From contig LR134390.1 of assembly GCA_900637705.1 (NCBI GenBank), forward strand, positions 372,001 to 436,000: DNA of 64,000 nucleotides. The letters run 5' to 3'. A program made the translations under genes and the position numbers. Origin of the DNA: Fusobacterium varium (GTDB lineage: Bacteria > Fusobacteriota > Fusobacteriia > Fusobacteriales > Fusobacteriaceae). This document shows positions 54,996 to 63,717 of the stretch, piece by piece (position 1 is the first letter of the stretch; each line of letters opens with the position of its first letter). The notes below the pieces were generated by a model. It was not told the origin of the DNA, searched no databases, and saw only the letters and a program-made list of their open reading frames with translations.

Positions 54996-56960
54996 ATGTG
55001 TGTTTGGGAAGCTGGGGTTCCTAAATTAGGGGTAACCATAGAAAGTGAAGGAATTAATTTTGCTATATTTGCTAAAAATAAGAAAAAAGTAGTTTTAAAT
55101 ATTTATAGTTCAGGTTCAGATGTAGCTCCTAAAAAAAGTTTTATTTTAGATCCTACTATAAATAAAACAGGAAATATATGGCATATATTTTTAAAAGAAA
55201 CTTCTACTAAAACTTTATATACATGGAAATTAGATGATTCTCCTGAATTATTAGATCCTTATGCCTTATCTTATACAAATAATAAGAATTATTCAAGAAG
55301 GAAAAGTATAGCTGTAAAAAAAGATTATGTGAGGACAAAACATTTAAATACAGAATTGGAAAATACAATTATTTATGAAGTACATATAAAGCTTTTTACT
55401 CAAAATTTTAATTCAATGGTAAAATTTCCTGGAACATATGGTGGATTTATAGAAAAAATACCATATTTAAAAGAATTAGGAATAACAGCAGTAGAATTTT
55501 TGCCAGTGTATGAGTGGGACGATTTTACAGGAAATACTGGAATGACAAATGGAGCGAAATTAAAAAATATATGGGGATATAATCCAATAGGCTTTTTTGC
55601 ACCAACTAAAAAATTCTCTAAGAATCAAACTTTAGATTCTGATAGTGAAATAGTTGAATTTAAAGAGTTAGTAAAAAATCTTCATGACCATGGAATAGAA
55701 GTGATTTTAGATGTAGTGTATAATCATACTGCTGAAGGTGGAAATGGAGGAAAAATATATAATTTTAAAGCAATGGACAACAAAACTTTTTATATGCTTG
55801 AAAATAATGACACACAATATAAAAATTATTCAGGTTGTGGAAATACATTCAATTGTAATAATAAAGTAGTAAAAGACATTATTGTAGATTCTTTGAGATA
55901 TTGGTATCTTGAAATGGGAGTAGATGGATTTAGATTTGATTTAGCTTCTGTTCTTGGAAGAGGTGAAGATGGACAATGGAGCGAGGTTTCTCTTCTAAAT
56001 GAATTAGTGCAGGATCCTATTTTATCACATTGTAAATTAATATCAGAAAGTTGGGATCTTGGTGGATACTATGTTGGAGATATGCCAGCAGGTTGGAGTG
56101 AATGGAATGGAAAATATAGAGATGTTGTTAGAAAATTCATAAAAGGAGAGTTTGGTTTAATACCTGAATTATTGAAAAGGATATTTGGAAGCCCTGATAT
56201 TTTCAAAAGAAATAATAGAGGTCCAATGAGTAATATAAATTTTGTTACTTGTCATGATGGCTTTACAATGTGGGATCTTGTTAGTTATAATAATAAACAT
56301 AACCTCAATAATGGAGAAAATAATAATGATGGGGAAAATAATAATAATTCATATAATTATGGAATAGAAGGTGGAACAGATGATCCTGCTATTCTTGAAA
56401 TTAGGAAAAGACAGATTAAAAATATGTTTTTAATACTTTTTATTTCTCAAGGAGTTCCAATGCTACTTATGGGAGATGAAATGGGAAGAACCCAGTTTGG
56501 AAATAATAATGCTTACTGCCAAAATAATCGTTCAACATGGTTAGATTGGGAAAGAGGAGCAAAATTTTATGAAATAACTAATTTTGTAAAGAACATGATA
56601 AAAATTCGTAAAAAGTATTCTATATTTAGAAGAAAAAATTATTTGGAACTTTCAGAGTGTGAAGACTGTGATGTTTCACTTCATGGAGTAAAGCTTAATT
56701 CTCCAGATTATTCATATTATTCACTAAGTATAGCATTTGTTCTTCACGATACTGAAACTGATACATCATTTTATATAGCTTTAAATTCTTATCATGAAGA
56801 ATTAGCATTTGAACTTCCAATTCTCCAAAATAAAAAATGGTATTTGTTGGTTGATACTTCAAAACCAGAAAAAGAGAATTTCAGAGAAGACACAGAGGCT
56901 TTATTTGAAAAAAAATATCTAGTTCAACCAAGAAGTTCTATAATCTTAATAAGTAAGTAA
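54996..56960 (+). CDS. glgX: Glycogen debranching enzyme / isoamylase (GH13)
   Basis: A 654-residue GH13_11-type enzyme that cuts alpha-1,6 branches of glycogen or limit dextrins. A CBM48-like N domain (KLGVTIESEGINFAIFAKNKKKVVLNI) is followed by the barrel with DVVYNHTAEGG (239-249), the nucleophile Asp315 in GVDGFRFDLASVLG, acid Glu351 in LISESWDLGG and the third Asp in VTCHDGFTMWDLVSY. NGENNNDGENNNNSYN is a GlgX-like loop; GLGMGDEMGRTQ-type sequence is present as LLMGDEMGRTQFGNNNAY. AAAGGAG precedes the ATG. It is transcribed alone; no other glg genes are nearby. Confidence 0.92.
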   Translation: MCVWEAGVPKLGVTIESEGINFAIFAKNKKKVVLNIYSSGSDVAPKKSFILDPTINKTGNIWHIFLKETSTKTLYTWKLDDSPELLDPYALSYTNNKNYSRRKSIAVKKDYVRTKHLNTELENTIIYEVHIKLFTQNFNSMVKFPGTYGGFIEKIPYLKELGITAVEFLPVYEWDDFTGNTGMTNGAKLKNIWGYNPIGFFAPTKKFSKNQTLDSDSEIVEFKELVKNLHDHGIEVILDVVYNHTAEGGNGGKIYNFKAMDNKTFYMLENNDTQYKNYSGCGNTFNCNNKVVKDIIVDSLRYWYLEMGVDGFRFDLASVLGRGEDGQWSEVSLLNELVQDPILSHCKLISESWDLGGYYVGDMPAGWSEWNGKYRDVVRKFIKGEFGLIPELLKRIFGSPDIFKRNNRGPMSNINFVTCHDGFTMWDLVSYNNKHNLNNGENNNDGENNNNSYNYGIEGGTDDPAILEIRKRQIKNMFLILFISQGVPMLLMGDEMGRTQFGNNNAYCQNNRSTWLDWERGAKFYEITNFVKNMIKIRKKYSIFRRKNYLELSECEDCDVSLHGVKLNSPDYSYYSLSIAFVLHDTETDTSFYIALNSYHEELAFELPILQNKKWYLLVDTSKPEKENFREDTEALFEKKYLVQPRSSIILISK

Positions 56961-56975
56961 GGGTATTAATTTAAG

Positions 56976-57011
56976 GCAGGCTTTAAAGTAAAACTTTGAA
57001 GTCTGCTTTTT
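56976..57011 (+). terminator. Terminator after glgX
   Basis: GCAGGCTTTAAAG (56976-56988) pairs with CTTTGAAGTCTGC (56994-57006) allowing two G-U pairs, followed by five T. Confidence 0.8.
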
Positions 57012-57067
57012 ACATAGTATAATATATTAAAATATAAGTTTTTCCTATCTTGATTAGGAGGTAAAAT

Positions 57068-58845
57068 ATGCTTAATAAATTAAAAAATTCTTTTTTATAT
57101 TTTTCAATGTTGTTTTTTATAACTGGAATATCATGTTTTATTGCATATAATTGGAATAAAATGGAAAGTTTTACTAAAATATCTATTCCTATAATTTTGA
57201 TTATATTAGGTGTAATAGGATGGTTTGCTTTTCAAAACAGAGTATTGTATAGGCAACTTTTTCTTTTTCATCATCATTTTTTATAGGAATACTTTTTGCA
57301 GTATTTGGGCAAATATATCAGACAGGAGCTGATCCATATACATTATTTAGGAACTGGGGATTATTTATATTGATTTTCTCTTTTGTAGAAAATTTTTATC
57401 CTCTTTGGATTTTGAATATAACAGTTTTTACAATAAGTGGAATGATTTATTCAAGATTATATGGAAATTTTATAATAATATGTATAACAGGATCTATGAT
57501 TATTTTGTTTTTTCTCCTTATTTATATTATCTTAGTAAGAAAAATGTTGATAGAAGTAAAAGATTGGTTTTTCTATGTTCTTGCATTTTCTTCAATGACT
57601 TTAATGACTTTAGGGATATCATGGTTGAATTTGAATAAAGGATATTACAGGAGTTTTGATTTATATGGACCATTGTATTTAATAGTATATATTCTATTCA
57701 TAGGATTATTTTTTTTACTTGGTAAAAGAATAATGAAAAAACAAGGGTTAAATATTTTAAGTATAGTATCAATAACTTTTATAATATCTTCTTATATAAT
57801 AAGTAGAATATCAAGTTTAGGATCTGGTGTTATAGGAGTATTTTTGATTATATGTATTTTTATGGGAAGCATTGTAATAATTACTAAAAATTATTTTTCT
57901 TCAAATTCAGTGAAAATTATTTTAAATTTTTTTAAAATAATTTTAGTGGTATTAGCAGTAACTTTTTTTGCTCTACTAATGTCTTTTTTCAAGCTTGGAG
58001 AAGAGTCTATTTTAATAGCTGGAATCATATTTCTTGGAGCAGCTTGTATTTTACCAAATATTTTAAAATATAAAGAAGAAAAAAATGAAATTATAACATT
58101 TATATCAGGGTTAATACTAATTCTTGTGTATCTTCAATGGGAAATAAGACTATCAACAACAATGATAGTTGGAATAGGGTGGTTGATATATGGAGTTTTT
58201 TATATTTTTAGACATTCAAAAATCTTAGATTTCTTAGCTGTTCCTATATTAATATCTGGATTAATTATGATTTTTCCAGGAACAAGAGGGTATACAAAAA
58301 CATTGATACTTGTGATACCACTTATTTTTACTTTGGTGTCTTCTTGTAAAGAAAAAATAGGAATAATTGAAACCAATAGAATAAAAAGAATAATAAGAGG
58401 AGCAGAGATTACTGCTGTTATTCAAGCAATAATAGTCAATAGTCCAATTTTCAAATATAATTATTATGATTTATATATAGTTAATGGAATAATACTTGCA
58501 ATAGCATTAGGTCTTCTTTATAAAATATTTGATAAAAAAAATTATTTTATATTTTTTGTGATAGCCATGTTATTAGGAGTTTTTAGTTTTTTATGTTTGA
58601 GTATGTATGGAATTAATCTAGGAATAATGCTTATTTTATTATATATGTATAGGAATGAAAAATATATGATGGGAATAGCAGTAACATTTTTAGGTGGAGA
58701 GATATTATTTTATTACTATAGTCTTCACATAACACTTCTTGAAAAATCTTATCTTATGATAGAAAGTGGTATTTTATTATTTGGAGGATTTCTTATTTTA
58801 TCAAAGATTATCTGTAAAGCAGAAGAAAAGGAGGAAGAACTATGA
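57068..58845 (+). CDS. DUF2157-type polytopic membrane protein (frame broken near 57264)
   Basis: AGGAGG precedes the ATG. The first 72 codons run into a stop, but one T added near 57258-57268 gives RQLFLFSSSFFIGILFAVFGQIYQTGADPYTLFRNW, the GxxFAxFGQIYQTGADxYxLF motif of DUF2157. Restored length is about 592 residues with about 16 membrane segments. Function is unknown; the family is typically followed by a GDYXXLXY protein, as here, overlapping by four bases. Confidence 0.82.
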
Positions 58846-59317
58846 AAAAATCTTTGTAGTGCTTAATCTCTTGTTATTGATGATAGTTTTTGGGTATTCA
58901 GTAATAAAAGAGGAAAAAAATTTAAAGAAAGCAACTTTCTATATAAAAACAGTTCCTGTTGATCCTCGTTCTTTGATACAGGGGGATTATATGGTTCTTA
59001 ATTATGATATTGCAGAATCAGCAAGAATGGAAATAGGAAATATACGAAAGGGATATATAAGAATAAAAATAAATGATTTAAAAATAGCAGAGTTTATAAG
59101 AATAGATGAGGAGTATCTACCACCATCAAATAATGAAATTTCTATTCAATTTCAAAAAAATGGTTCAAATATAGATATAGGAGTAAATTCTTATTTATTT
59201 CAAGAAGGAACTGGAAATAAGTTTCAAAAAGCTCAATATGCTGAAGTAATAGAATTAAAAAATGGTAAACTTAGACTGAAAAATTTATTAGATAAGAATT
59301 TTATTAAAATAAAATAA
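58842..59317 (+). CDS. GDYXXLXY-domain membrane-anchored protein (frame broken at 58845-58850)
   Basis: ATG at 58842 overlaps the DUF2157 stop (ATGA) and has GGAGG upstream. One A added to the A6 run at 58845-58850 yields MKKIFVVLNLLLLMIVFGYSV, an N-terminal membrane anchor, followed by FYIKTVPVDPRSLIQGDYMVLNYDIA, the defining GDYxxLxY motif. About 158 residues. Partner of DUF2157; function unknown. Confidence 0.85.
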
Positions 59318-59372
59318 TTTTAAAATCTGATATACTTTCTTAAATAAATCAAAGAAAAATGTTGAAAAGAAA

Positions 59373-59428
59373 AAGGGGTTGCTCAAATAAATGATTAAAA
59401 ATCATCAATTTACAACAACCCTTTTTTT
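59373..59428. terminator. Bidirectional terminator, copy B of the dispersed repeat
   Basis: GGGGTTG (from 59375) pairs with CAACCC (to 59421), with inner ATGATT/AATCAT, flanked by A and T runs. It lies between convergent genes ending at 59317 and 59427 and matches copy A at 9131-9178 with about four differences over 48 bases. Confidence 0.8.
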
Positions 59429-60131
59429 AATTTTGAGTATTGGTAAAATAATCTGGATGAATAAGAACTAACTTTTTTAAGTATCCTTCAATTCTTTCAT
59501 AATTTTTCTGTGTGTATGATACTAATTTATCAACTTCTTTATTTCTTATATTTTGTGCTACTTCTCTATGGTCTTTTATAAAAAAATCTCCATAAAGTTG
59601 TTCTTCAAGATAAAGATTTAAAAAACGATTATACTGAATATTATTTAAACGAAGGATTTTCCAAACAAAACTAAAACCATTATATTCAAAAATAGCAGAG
59701 TGAAACATATTGTCATAATCAAAGATTACAGTACGAAAATTTTCATTATTTTTATATTTAGATTCTGCCTCATCAAGTATTTTATCAAGTTTATCTGCTA
59801 AAGGTTTAGTATCTTTTGTATTACACATATTGACTAAAACTTCTTTTTCAGCAATACATCTTAGAAATCTGCTTTCTATTATTTGCTGATAATCAATGAG
59901 AACAACTCGGGTCTTTTTTTTAGGTTGGACCTCAACTAATCCTTCATGATCTAATACAGAAATAGCTTCTCTAATGGGGCTTCTACTCACATTAAATATT
60001 TGTTGTAATTTTGGTTCGCTGATTGCTTCACCAGGTTTTATAGTAGCTCTAATAATACTTTCTTTGAGTGAACGGTATATAAAATCACGATTATTTTCAT
60101 TCTCATATCTATCAAATTTAAAAATTTCCAT
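59427..60131 (-). CDS. GntR-family regulator (FCD type)
   Basis: The ATG at 60129-60131 (GGAG eight bases upstream) is preferred to a TTG two codons earlier, whose ribosome site would be too close. The 234-residue protein has the FadR-like wing, SLKESIIRATIKPGEAISEPKLQQIFNVSRSPIREAISVLDHEGLVEVQPKKKTRV, then an all-helical FCD ligand domain with DYDNMFHSAIFEYNGF (metal-binding Asp/His). FCD regulators sense small organic acids. It lies downstream of the Vor operon, beyond its terminator, and may control it. Confidence 0.9.
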   Translation of the reverse strand: MEIFKFDRYENENNRDFIYRSLKESIIRATIKPGEAISEPKLQQIFNVSRSPIREAISVLDHEGLVEVQPKKKTRVVLIDYQQIIESRFLRCIAEKEVLVNMCNTKDTKPLADKLDKILDEAESKYKNNENFRTVIFDYDNMFHSAIFEYNGFSFVWKILRLNNIQYNRFLNLYLEEQLYGDFFIKDHREVAQNIRNKEVDKLVSYTQKNYERIEGYLKKLVLIHPDYFTNTQN

Positions 60132-60272
60132 ATTCAAGTCTCCATTATCTGTTGATTTCTTTTATATTACATATATTAACATAAATTTTTTAAATAATAC
60201 ACTAAAAAAATCTAGATATAGTATAAAGAAAAGAAAATATAGAAATAAAAAGTTTAAAATTATATGAAAATA

Positions 60273-60299
60273 AATAGTCTGCTAGGTAAGCAGACTATT
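60273..60299 (-). terminator. Terminator of the Vor operon
   Basis: AATAGTCTGC (60273-60282) pairs with GCAGACTATT (60290-60299) around a seven-base loop, then T-rich on the minus strand, 31 bases past the gamma-subunit stop. Confidence 0.8.
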
Positions 60300-60330
60300 A
60301 TGAATATAAGGTATTAAGACAAGAAACACT

Positions 60331-60873
60331 TTATTGTTTAACTTTTTCAAAGCCTATATTTATAGCTTTTTCATTTAAAATAAATAATTTTTCTTTTCCA
60401 TGAAGTTTTTCTTTTAAAGTTTCAAATGCTTCTTCCTTGGTAAAGTCATTTGTAATTTTGGCAAAAGCCCCAAGCATTACTGTGTTTAAAACTTTCATAT
60501 TTCCTAATTCAGTAGCTAATTCAGTGGCAGGAATATAACAGACATTTACATCTTTTCTAGAAGTAGTTTTATTTTTTACAATAGAAGATTCAATCATTAT
60601 CATTCCACCAGGAACTACTTCGTTTTCAAATTTATGTAGAGATACTTCATTCATTGCAATAAGAATATCTATATTGTGTTTAATTATAGGAGAACCAATT
60701 GGTTCATCAGAATAAATGACTGAACAGTTAGCAGTTCCACCACGCATTTCAGCTCCATAAGAAGGAATCCAAGTTACATTTAATCCACGATTCATTTGTG
60801 TAAGAGCTATTATTTGACCTAAGGTTAAAACTCCTTGACCACCAAATCCAGCAAAAATTATTTTCTTTTTCAT
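60331..60873 (-). CDS. 2-oxoacid:ferredoxin oxidoreductase, gamma subunit
   Basis: A 180-residue POR-gamma domain (IFAGFGGQGVLTLGQIIALTQMNRGLNVTWIPSYGAEMRGGTANCSVIYSDEPIGSP) with conserved GGQGV and EMRGG. It completes a four-subunit enzyme of Vor/Kor type that oxidises branched-chain 2-oxo acids or 2-oxoglutarate to acyl-CoA with ferredoxin reduction. It starts three bases after the beta subunit. The fermentation of branched amino acids is the probable role. Confidence 0.93.
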   Translation of the reverse strand: MKKKIIFAGFGGQGVLTLGQIIALTQMNRGLNVTWIPSYGAEMRGGTANCSVIYSDEPIGSPIIKHNIDILIAMNEVSLHKFENEVVPGGMIMIESSIVKNKTTSRKDVNVCYIPATELATELGNMKVLNTVMLGAFAKITNDFTKEEAFETLKEKLHGKEKLFILNEKAINIGFEKVKQ

Positions 60874-60876
60874 AAT

Positions 60877-61632
60877 TTATCTCTCACCTCGCACATCTTT
60901 GTAAATTCCTAGAGGGAAATAAGGGAGCATTTCATTTTTACACCATTCAATGGCATCTTTAGGGGATAATCCCCACCCGACATTACATGTTCCTACAATT
61001 TCTATTAAGGAAAATCCTTTTCCTTCTTTTTGACATTTAAAAGCATTTGAGATTGCTTTTTTTGCTTTAATAATATTTGCAGGAGTAGTGAGAGTTACTC
61101 TTTCTATATAAGTAGCTGAAGGAATTTGTGCTAAAACTTCACACATTTTAATTGGTAATCCAGCTGTTTTAGGATCTCTTCCATAAGGAGAAGTTGTAGT
61201 TTTTTGACCTTCTAAAGTAGTTGGAGCCATTTGTCCACCAGTCATTCCATAGATAGCATTATTCATAAAAATTATAGTAATATTTTCTCCCCTTACAGCA
61301 GCACTCATTGTTTCTCCTAATCCAATACTAGCAAGATCTCCATCTCCTTGATAGGTAAAAACAAGGGTATTTTTATCTGAGATTGATCTTTTTATTCCAG
61401 TAGCAACAGCTGGAGCTCTTCCATGAGCAGCTTCTACAGCATCTATATTAAAATACTCATAACTTAATACAGAGCAACCTACTGAGGAAACACATACAGA
61501 GGAATCCAACTCATGCATTTCTTCTAAAACTTCAGCAACAAGACGATGAGCAATTCCATGGGTACAACCAGGACAATAATGAGTTTCTTTCTCTGTAAGA
61601 CCATTAGTTCTTTTGAAAATAATTTCTCCCAT
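60877..61632 (-). CDS. 2-oxoacid:ferredoxin oxidoreductase, beta (thiamine pyrophosphate) subunit
   Basis: A 251-residue subunit with YCPGCTHGIAHRLVAEVLEE (cluster/TPP cysteines), AAHGRAPAVATGIKRS, GDGDLASIGLGETMSAAVRGENITIIFMNNAIYGMTGGQMAPTT (GDGD...N TPP-binding signature). Thiamine binds here. It starts just after the alpha subunit (one base between stop and start). Subunit type resembles VorA/KorB. Confidence 0.94.
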   Translation of the reverse strand: MGEIIFKRTNGLTEKETHYCPGCTHGIAHRLVAEVLEEMHELDSSVCVSSVGCSVLSYEYFNIDAVEAAHGRAPAVATGIKRSISDKNTLVFTYQGDGDLASIGLGETMSAAVRGENITIIFMNNAIYGMTGGQMAPTTLEGQKTTTSPYGRDPKTAGLPIKMCEVLAQIPSATYIERVTLTTPANIIKAKKAISNAFKCQKEGKGFSLIEIVGTCNVGWGLSPKDAIEWCKNEMLPYFPLGIYKDVRGER

Positions 61633-61633
61633 G

Positions 61634-62686
61634 TTATTTCACCTCTTTATAATATTTCTCTATAGCATTAACTACTTCTTCACTATCAAATAAATTTCCA
61701 CCACATCTTCCATAGAAACCTATTTCATATTTGCCAGCAACTCCAATTTTTACATCTTGAATCATTTGACCCATACTAAGTTCAATTGACATAACAGCTT
61801 TACAAGGCTCAGAAATATTTTTAAATGCTGCATATGGGAAAGGCCATAAAGTAATGGGACGTATCAGTCCAGCTTTTATACCTTTTTTTCTCAAATCATT
61901 TATAGCATTTTTAACTATACGAGCAGATGTTCCATAAGAGGCAATAATTATTTCAGCATCATCTGTTAAATAAAGTTCAACTTCAGCTTCATTTTTTTCA
62001 ATTTCATCATATTTTTTAAATAACTTGTGGTTATGTTTTTCACAAGTATCAGTATCTAAATATATAGAAGTAATTATATGATGTTCTTTTCTACCTTTTT
62101 TTCCAGTGATAGCCCAATTAGACTTATCAATTGGAGGGAAAGTAATATCTCTAATTTCTACTCCTTCCATCATTTGAGCTATAGTTCCATCTAATAGCAA
62201 CATTACAGGATTTCTATATTTATCAGCCATATAAAAAGCTTTTTGTGTCAAGTCAGAAAGTTCTTGAAGATTATAAGGTGCATATACTATAACACGATAA
62301 TCTCCATTTCCACCACCTCTTGTAGCTTGAAAATAATCTGACTGTGCAGGTTGTATACTTCCTAAGCCAGGACCTCCTCGACTTACACTTCCAATAACAC
62401 AAGGAAGTTCAGCACCACAGCAGTATGCAATTCCTTCCTGTTTTAAAGCTATTCCAGGAGAAGAGGAGGAAGTCATACATCTTACTCCAGTAGAGGCAGA
62501 ACCATATACCATATTAATTGCTGCTACTTCAGATTCTGCTTGAACAAAAGTCCCACCTTCTATTTTTGGAAGTTCTTTTGACATATACTCAGGAATTTCA
62601 TTTTGAGGAGTTATAGGATAACCAAAAAAATGTAAACATCCAGCTTTAATAGCAGAAGCTCCTAAAACTTCAGATCCTTTCATCAA
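61634..62686 (-). CDS. 2-oxoacid:ferredoxin oxidoreductase, alpha subunit
   Basis: A 350-residue subunit with GCLHFFGYPITPQNEIPEYM (pyrimidine-binding YPITP), EAESEVAAINMVYGSASTGVRCMTSSSSPGIALKQEG and a C-terminal transketolase-like domain ending YGRCGGNLFDSEEVVNAIEKYY. It resembles VorB. It starts 38 bases after the delta ferredoxin. Substrate choice (branched-chain oxo acids or 2-oxoglutarate) is not decided by visible residues. Confidence 0.93.
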   Translation of the reverse strand: MMKGSEVLGASAIKAGCLHFFGYPITPQNEIPEYMSKELPKIEGGTFVQAESEVAAINMVYGSASTGVRCMTSSSSPGIALKQEGIAYCCGAELPCVIGSVSRGGPGLGSIQPAQSDYFQATRGGGNGDYRVIVYAPYNLQELSDLTQKAFYMADKYRNPVMLLLDGTIAQMMEGVEIRDITFPPIDKSNWAITGKKGRKEHHIITSIYLDTDTCEKHNHKLFKKYDEIEKNEAEVELYLTDDAEIIIASYGTSARIVKNAINDLRKKGIKAGLIRPITLWPFPYAAFKNISEPCKAVMSIELSMGQMIQDVKIGVAGKYEIGFYGRCGGNLFDSEEVVNAIEKYYKEVK

Positions 62687-62724
62687 TTTTTTTTCATTTC
62701 ACACCGTCCTTTTATGTAAGTATT

Positions 62725-62939
62725 TTATAGTTTTTTAATGGTTATGACTGAGTCAGGACACATTAAAGCACAGCTTTTACAACCAATACATTTATTTTTT
62801 GATCTTCATACACAGGATGATATCCTTTAGAATTAACTACATTTTCATTAAGTTTCAGTATTTTTAAAGGACATACTTCAACACATAAACCACAGCCTTT
62901 GCAAATATCAATTTTAAAGTTAAGGTCAATTTTAGTCAT
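62725..62939 (-). CDS. 2-oxoacid oxidoreductase delta subunit, 2[4Fe-4S] ferredoxin (frame broken at 62795-62800)
   Basis: MTKIDLNFKIDICKGCGLCVEVCPLKILKL carries the first cluster. One base added to the T6 run at 62795-62800 gives EDQKNKCIGCKSCALMCPDSVITIKKL, the second cluster, for about 71 residues. The start at 62937-62939 has no adjacent Shine-Dalgarno; an ATG at 62966 has AGGAGG only two bases upstream. A palindrome (62949-62966) lies between the ribosome site and this start. It carries electrons from the alpha/beta subunits. Confidence 0.82.
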
Positions 62940-62948
62940 AATTTTTTT

Positions 62949-62966
62949 ATGATATTTAAATATCAT
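62949..62966. promoter_or_regulatory. 18-base palindrome between Shine-Dalgarno site and delta ferredoxin start
   Basis: ATGATATTTAAATATCAT is a perfect palindrome lying directly after AAGGAGGTT (minus strand) and nine bases before the ATG at 62937-62939. Folding as RNA would bring the ribosome site to a suitable distance from that start. Alternatively it is an operator. Confidence 0.45.
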
Positions 62967-63014
62967 AACCTCCTTATATAAATTTAGATTGATAAAGGTA
63001 ATCTATAACCCATT

Positions 63015-63689
63015 TTATTTCATCCAATTTTTTCTGTTAAAAAGTTCATCTATATAAAATATATTTTCACTTTTTAATTTCTTTTGAACATTTTTATTTT
63101 TTTGTAAAAGTACAGTATAAATAAGAGGTATATTTAATTTATAACTTACATTAAGAATAATTTTTTCTGCTGTTATAAGATCTTCTTCGGTTGAATATTC
63201 TAAGAGATTTGAGTTATTAATAATACCTGTTATTTTAAAGCCAGAAAAATTTTCATATTCTTTGATTAAATGAATAATTTTTTCTTCACTATCAGTTTCT
63301 TCTCTGTATATATTACAAATTAACCACATATCATATGTAAAACTTTTATCTTTTAATGCTGTTAAAAGTTTTAAACCATTGATACTTCCAGCAAGGTCTA
63401 TAATAATATTCTCTTTTTTTTCAGTTAAAAGAGATTCAAAGCCATAGCTTATTGCTGGAAGATCAATTCCATTATAATCAAAATTTGAAGAACCCCAGAT
63501 TTTTATTCCTAATTTTTCTAACATTTCTCTGTTTTCCCGTGAACGATAATAAACATTTATTACATCTAAATCAACTAAATTTATTTTTTCTTTCTGTTTT
63601 GCTAAAAAAAGAGAATATTGAATAGAAAATTCAGTTTTTCCACTTCCCGTATTTCCAGTTAAAATTAAAACTTTATTATGTTTTTTCAT
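63015..63689 (-). CDS. P-loop ATPase of the CobQ/MinD/ArsA-like type, associated with 2-oxoacid oxidoreductase
   Basis: A 224-residue P-loop protein: Walker A GNTGSGKTE near residue 12, INLVDLDVINVYYRSRENREMLEKLGI (D-D-x-V-N-x-Y-x-RSRE, a signature of ATPases I have seen beside Vor-type genes), Walker-B-like NIIIDLAGS. The function is unknown. It lies between an HMG-CoA-lyase-like gene and the delta ferredoxin, 48 bases before the latter, in one operon; a role in assembling or inserting clusters or CoA handling is speculation. GGAGAATATTTTATG sets the start. Confidence 0.78.
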   Translation of the reverse strand: MKKHNKVLILTGNTGSGKTEFSIQYSLFLAKQKEKINLVDLDVINVYYRSRENREMLEKLGIKIWGSSNFDYNGIDLPAISYGFESLLTEKKENIIIDLAGSINGLKLLTALKDKSFTYDMWLICNIYREETDSEEKIIHLIKEYENFSGFKITGIINNSNLLEYSTEEDLITAEKIILNVSYKLNIPLIYTVLLQKNKNVQKKLKSENIFYIDELFNRKNWMK

Positions 63690-63717
63690 AAAATATTCTC
63701 CTTTTTTTAGTAATTAT

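Noticed and set aside
7138-62939. Programmed frameshifting as general explanation of the split genes
   Set aside because: Sites lack consistent slippery heptamer plus structure, occur in unrelated genes, and are always a one-base loss in A/T runs; sequence error is simpler.
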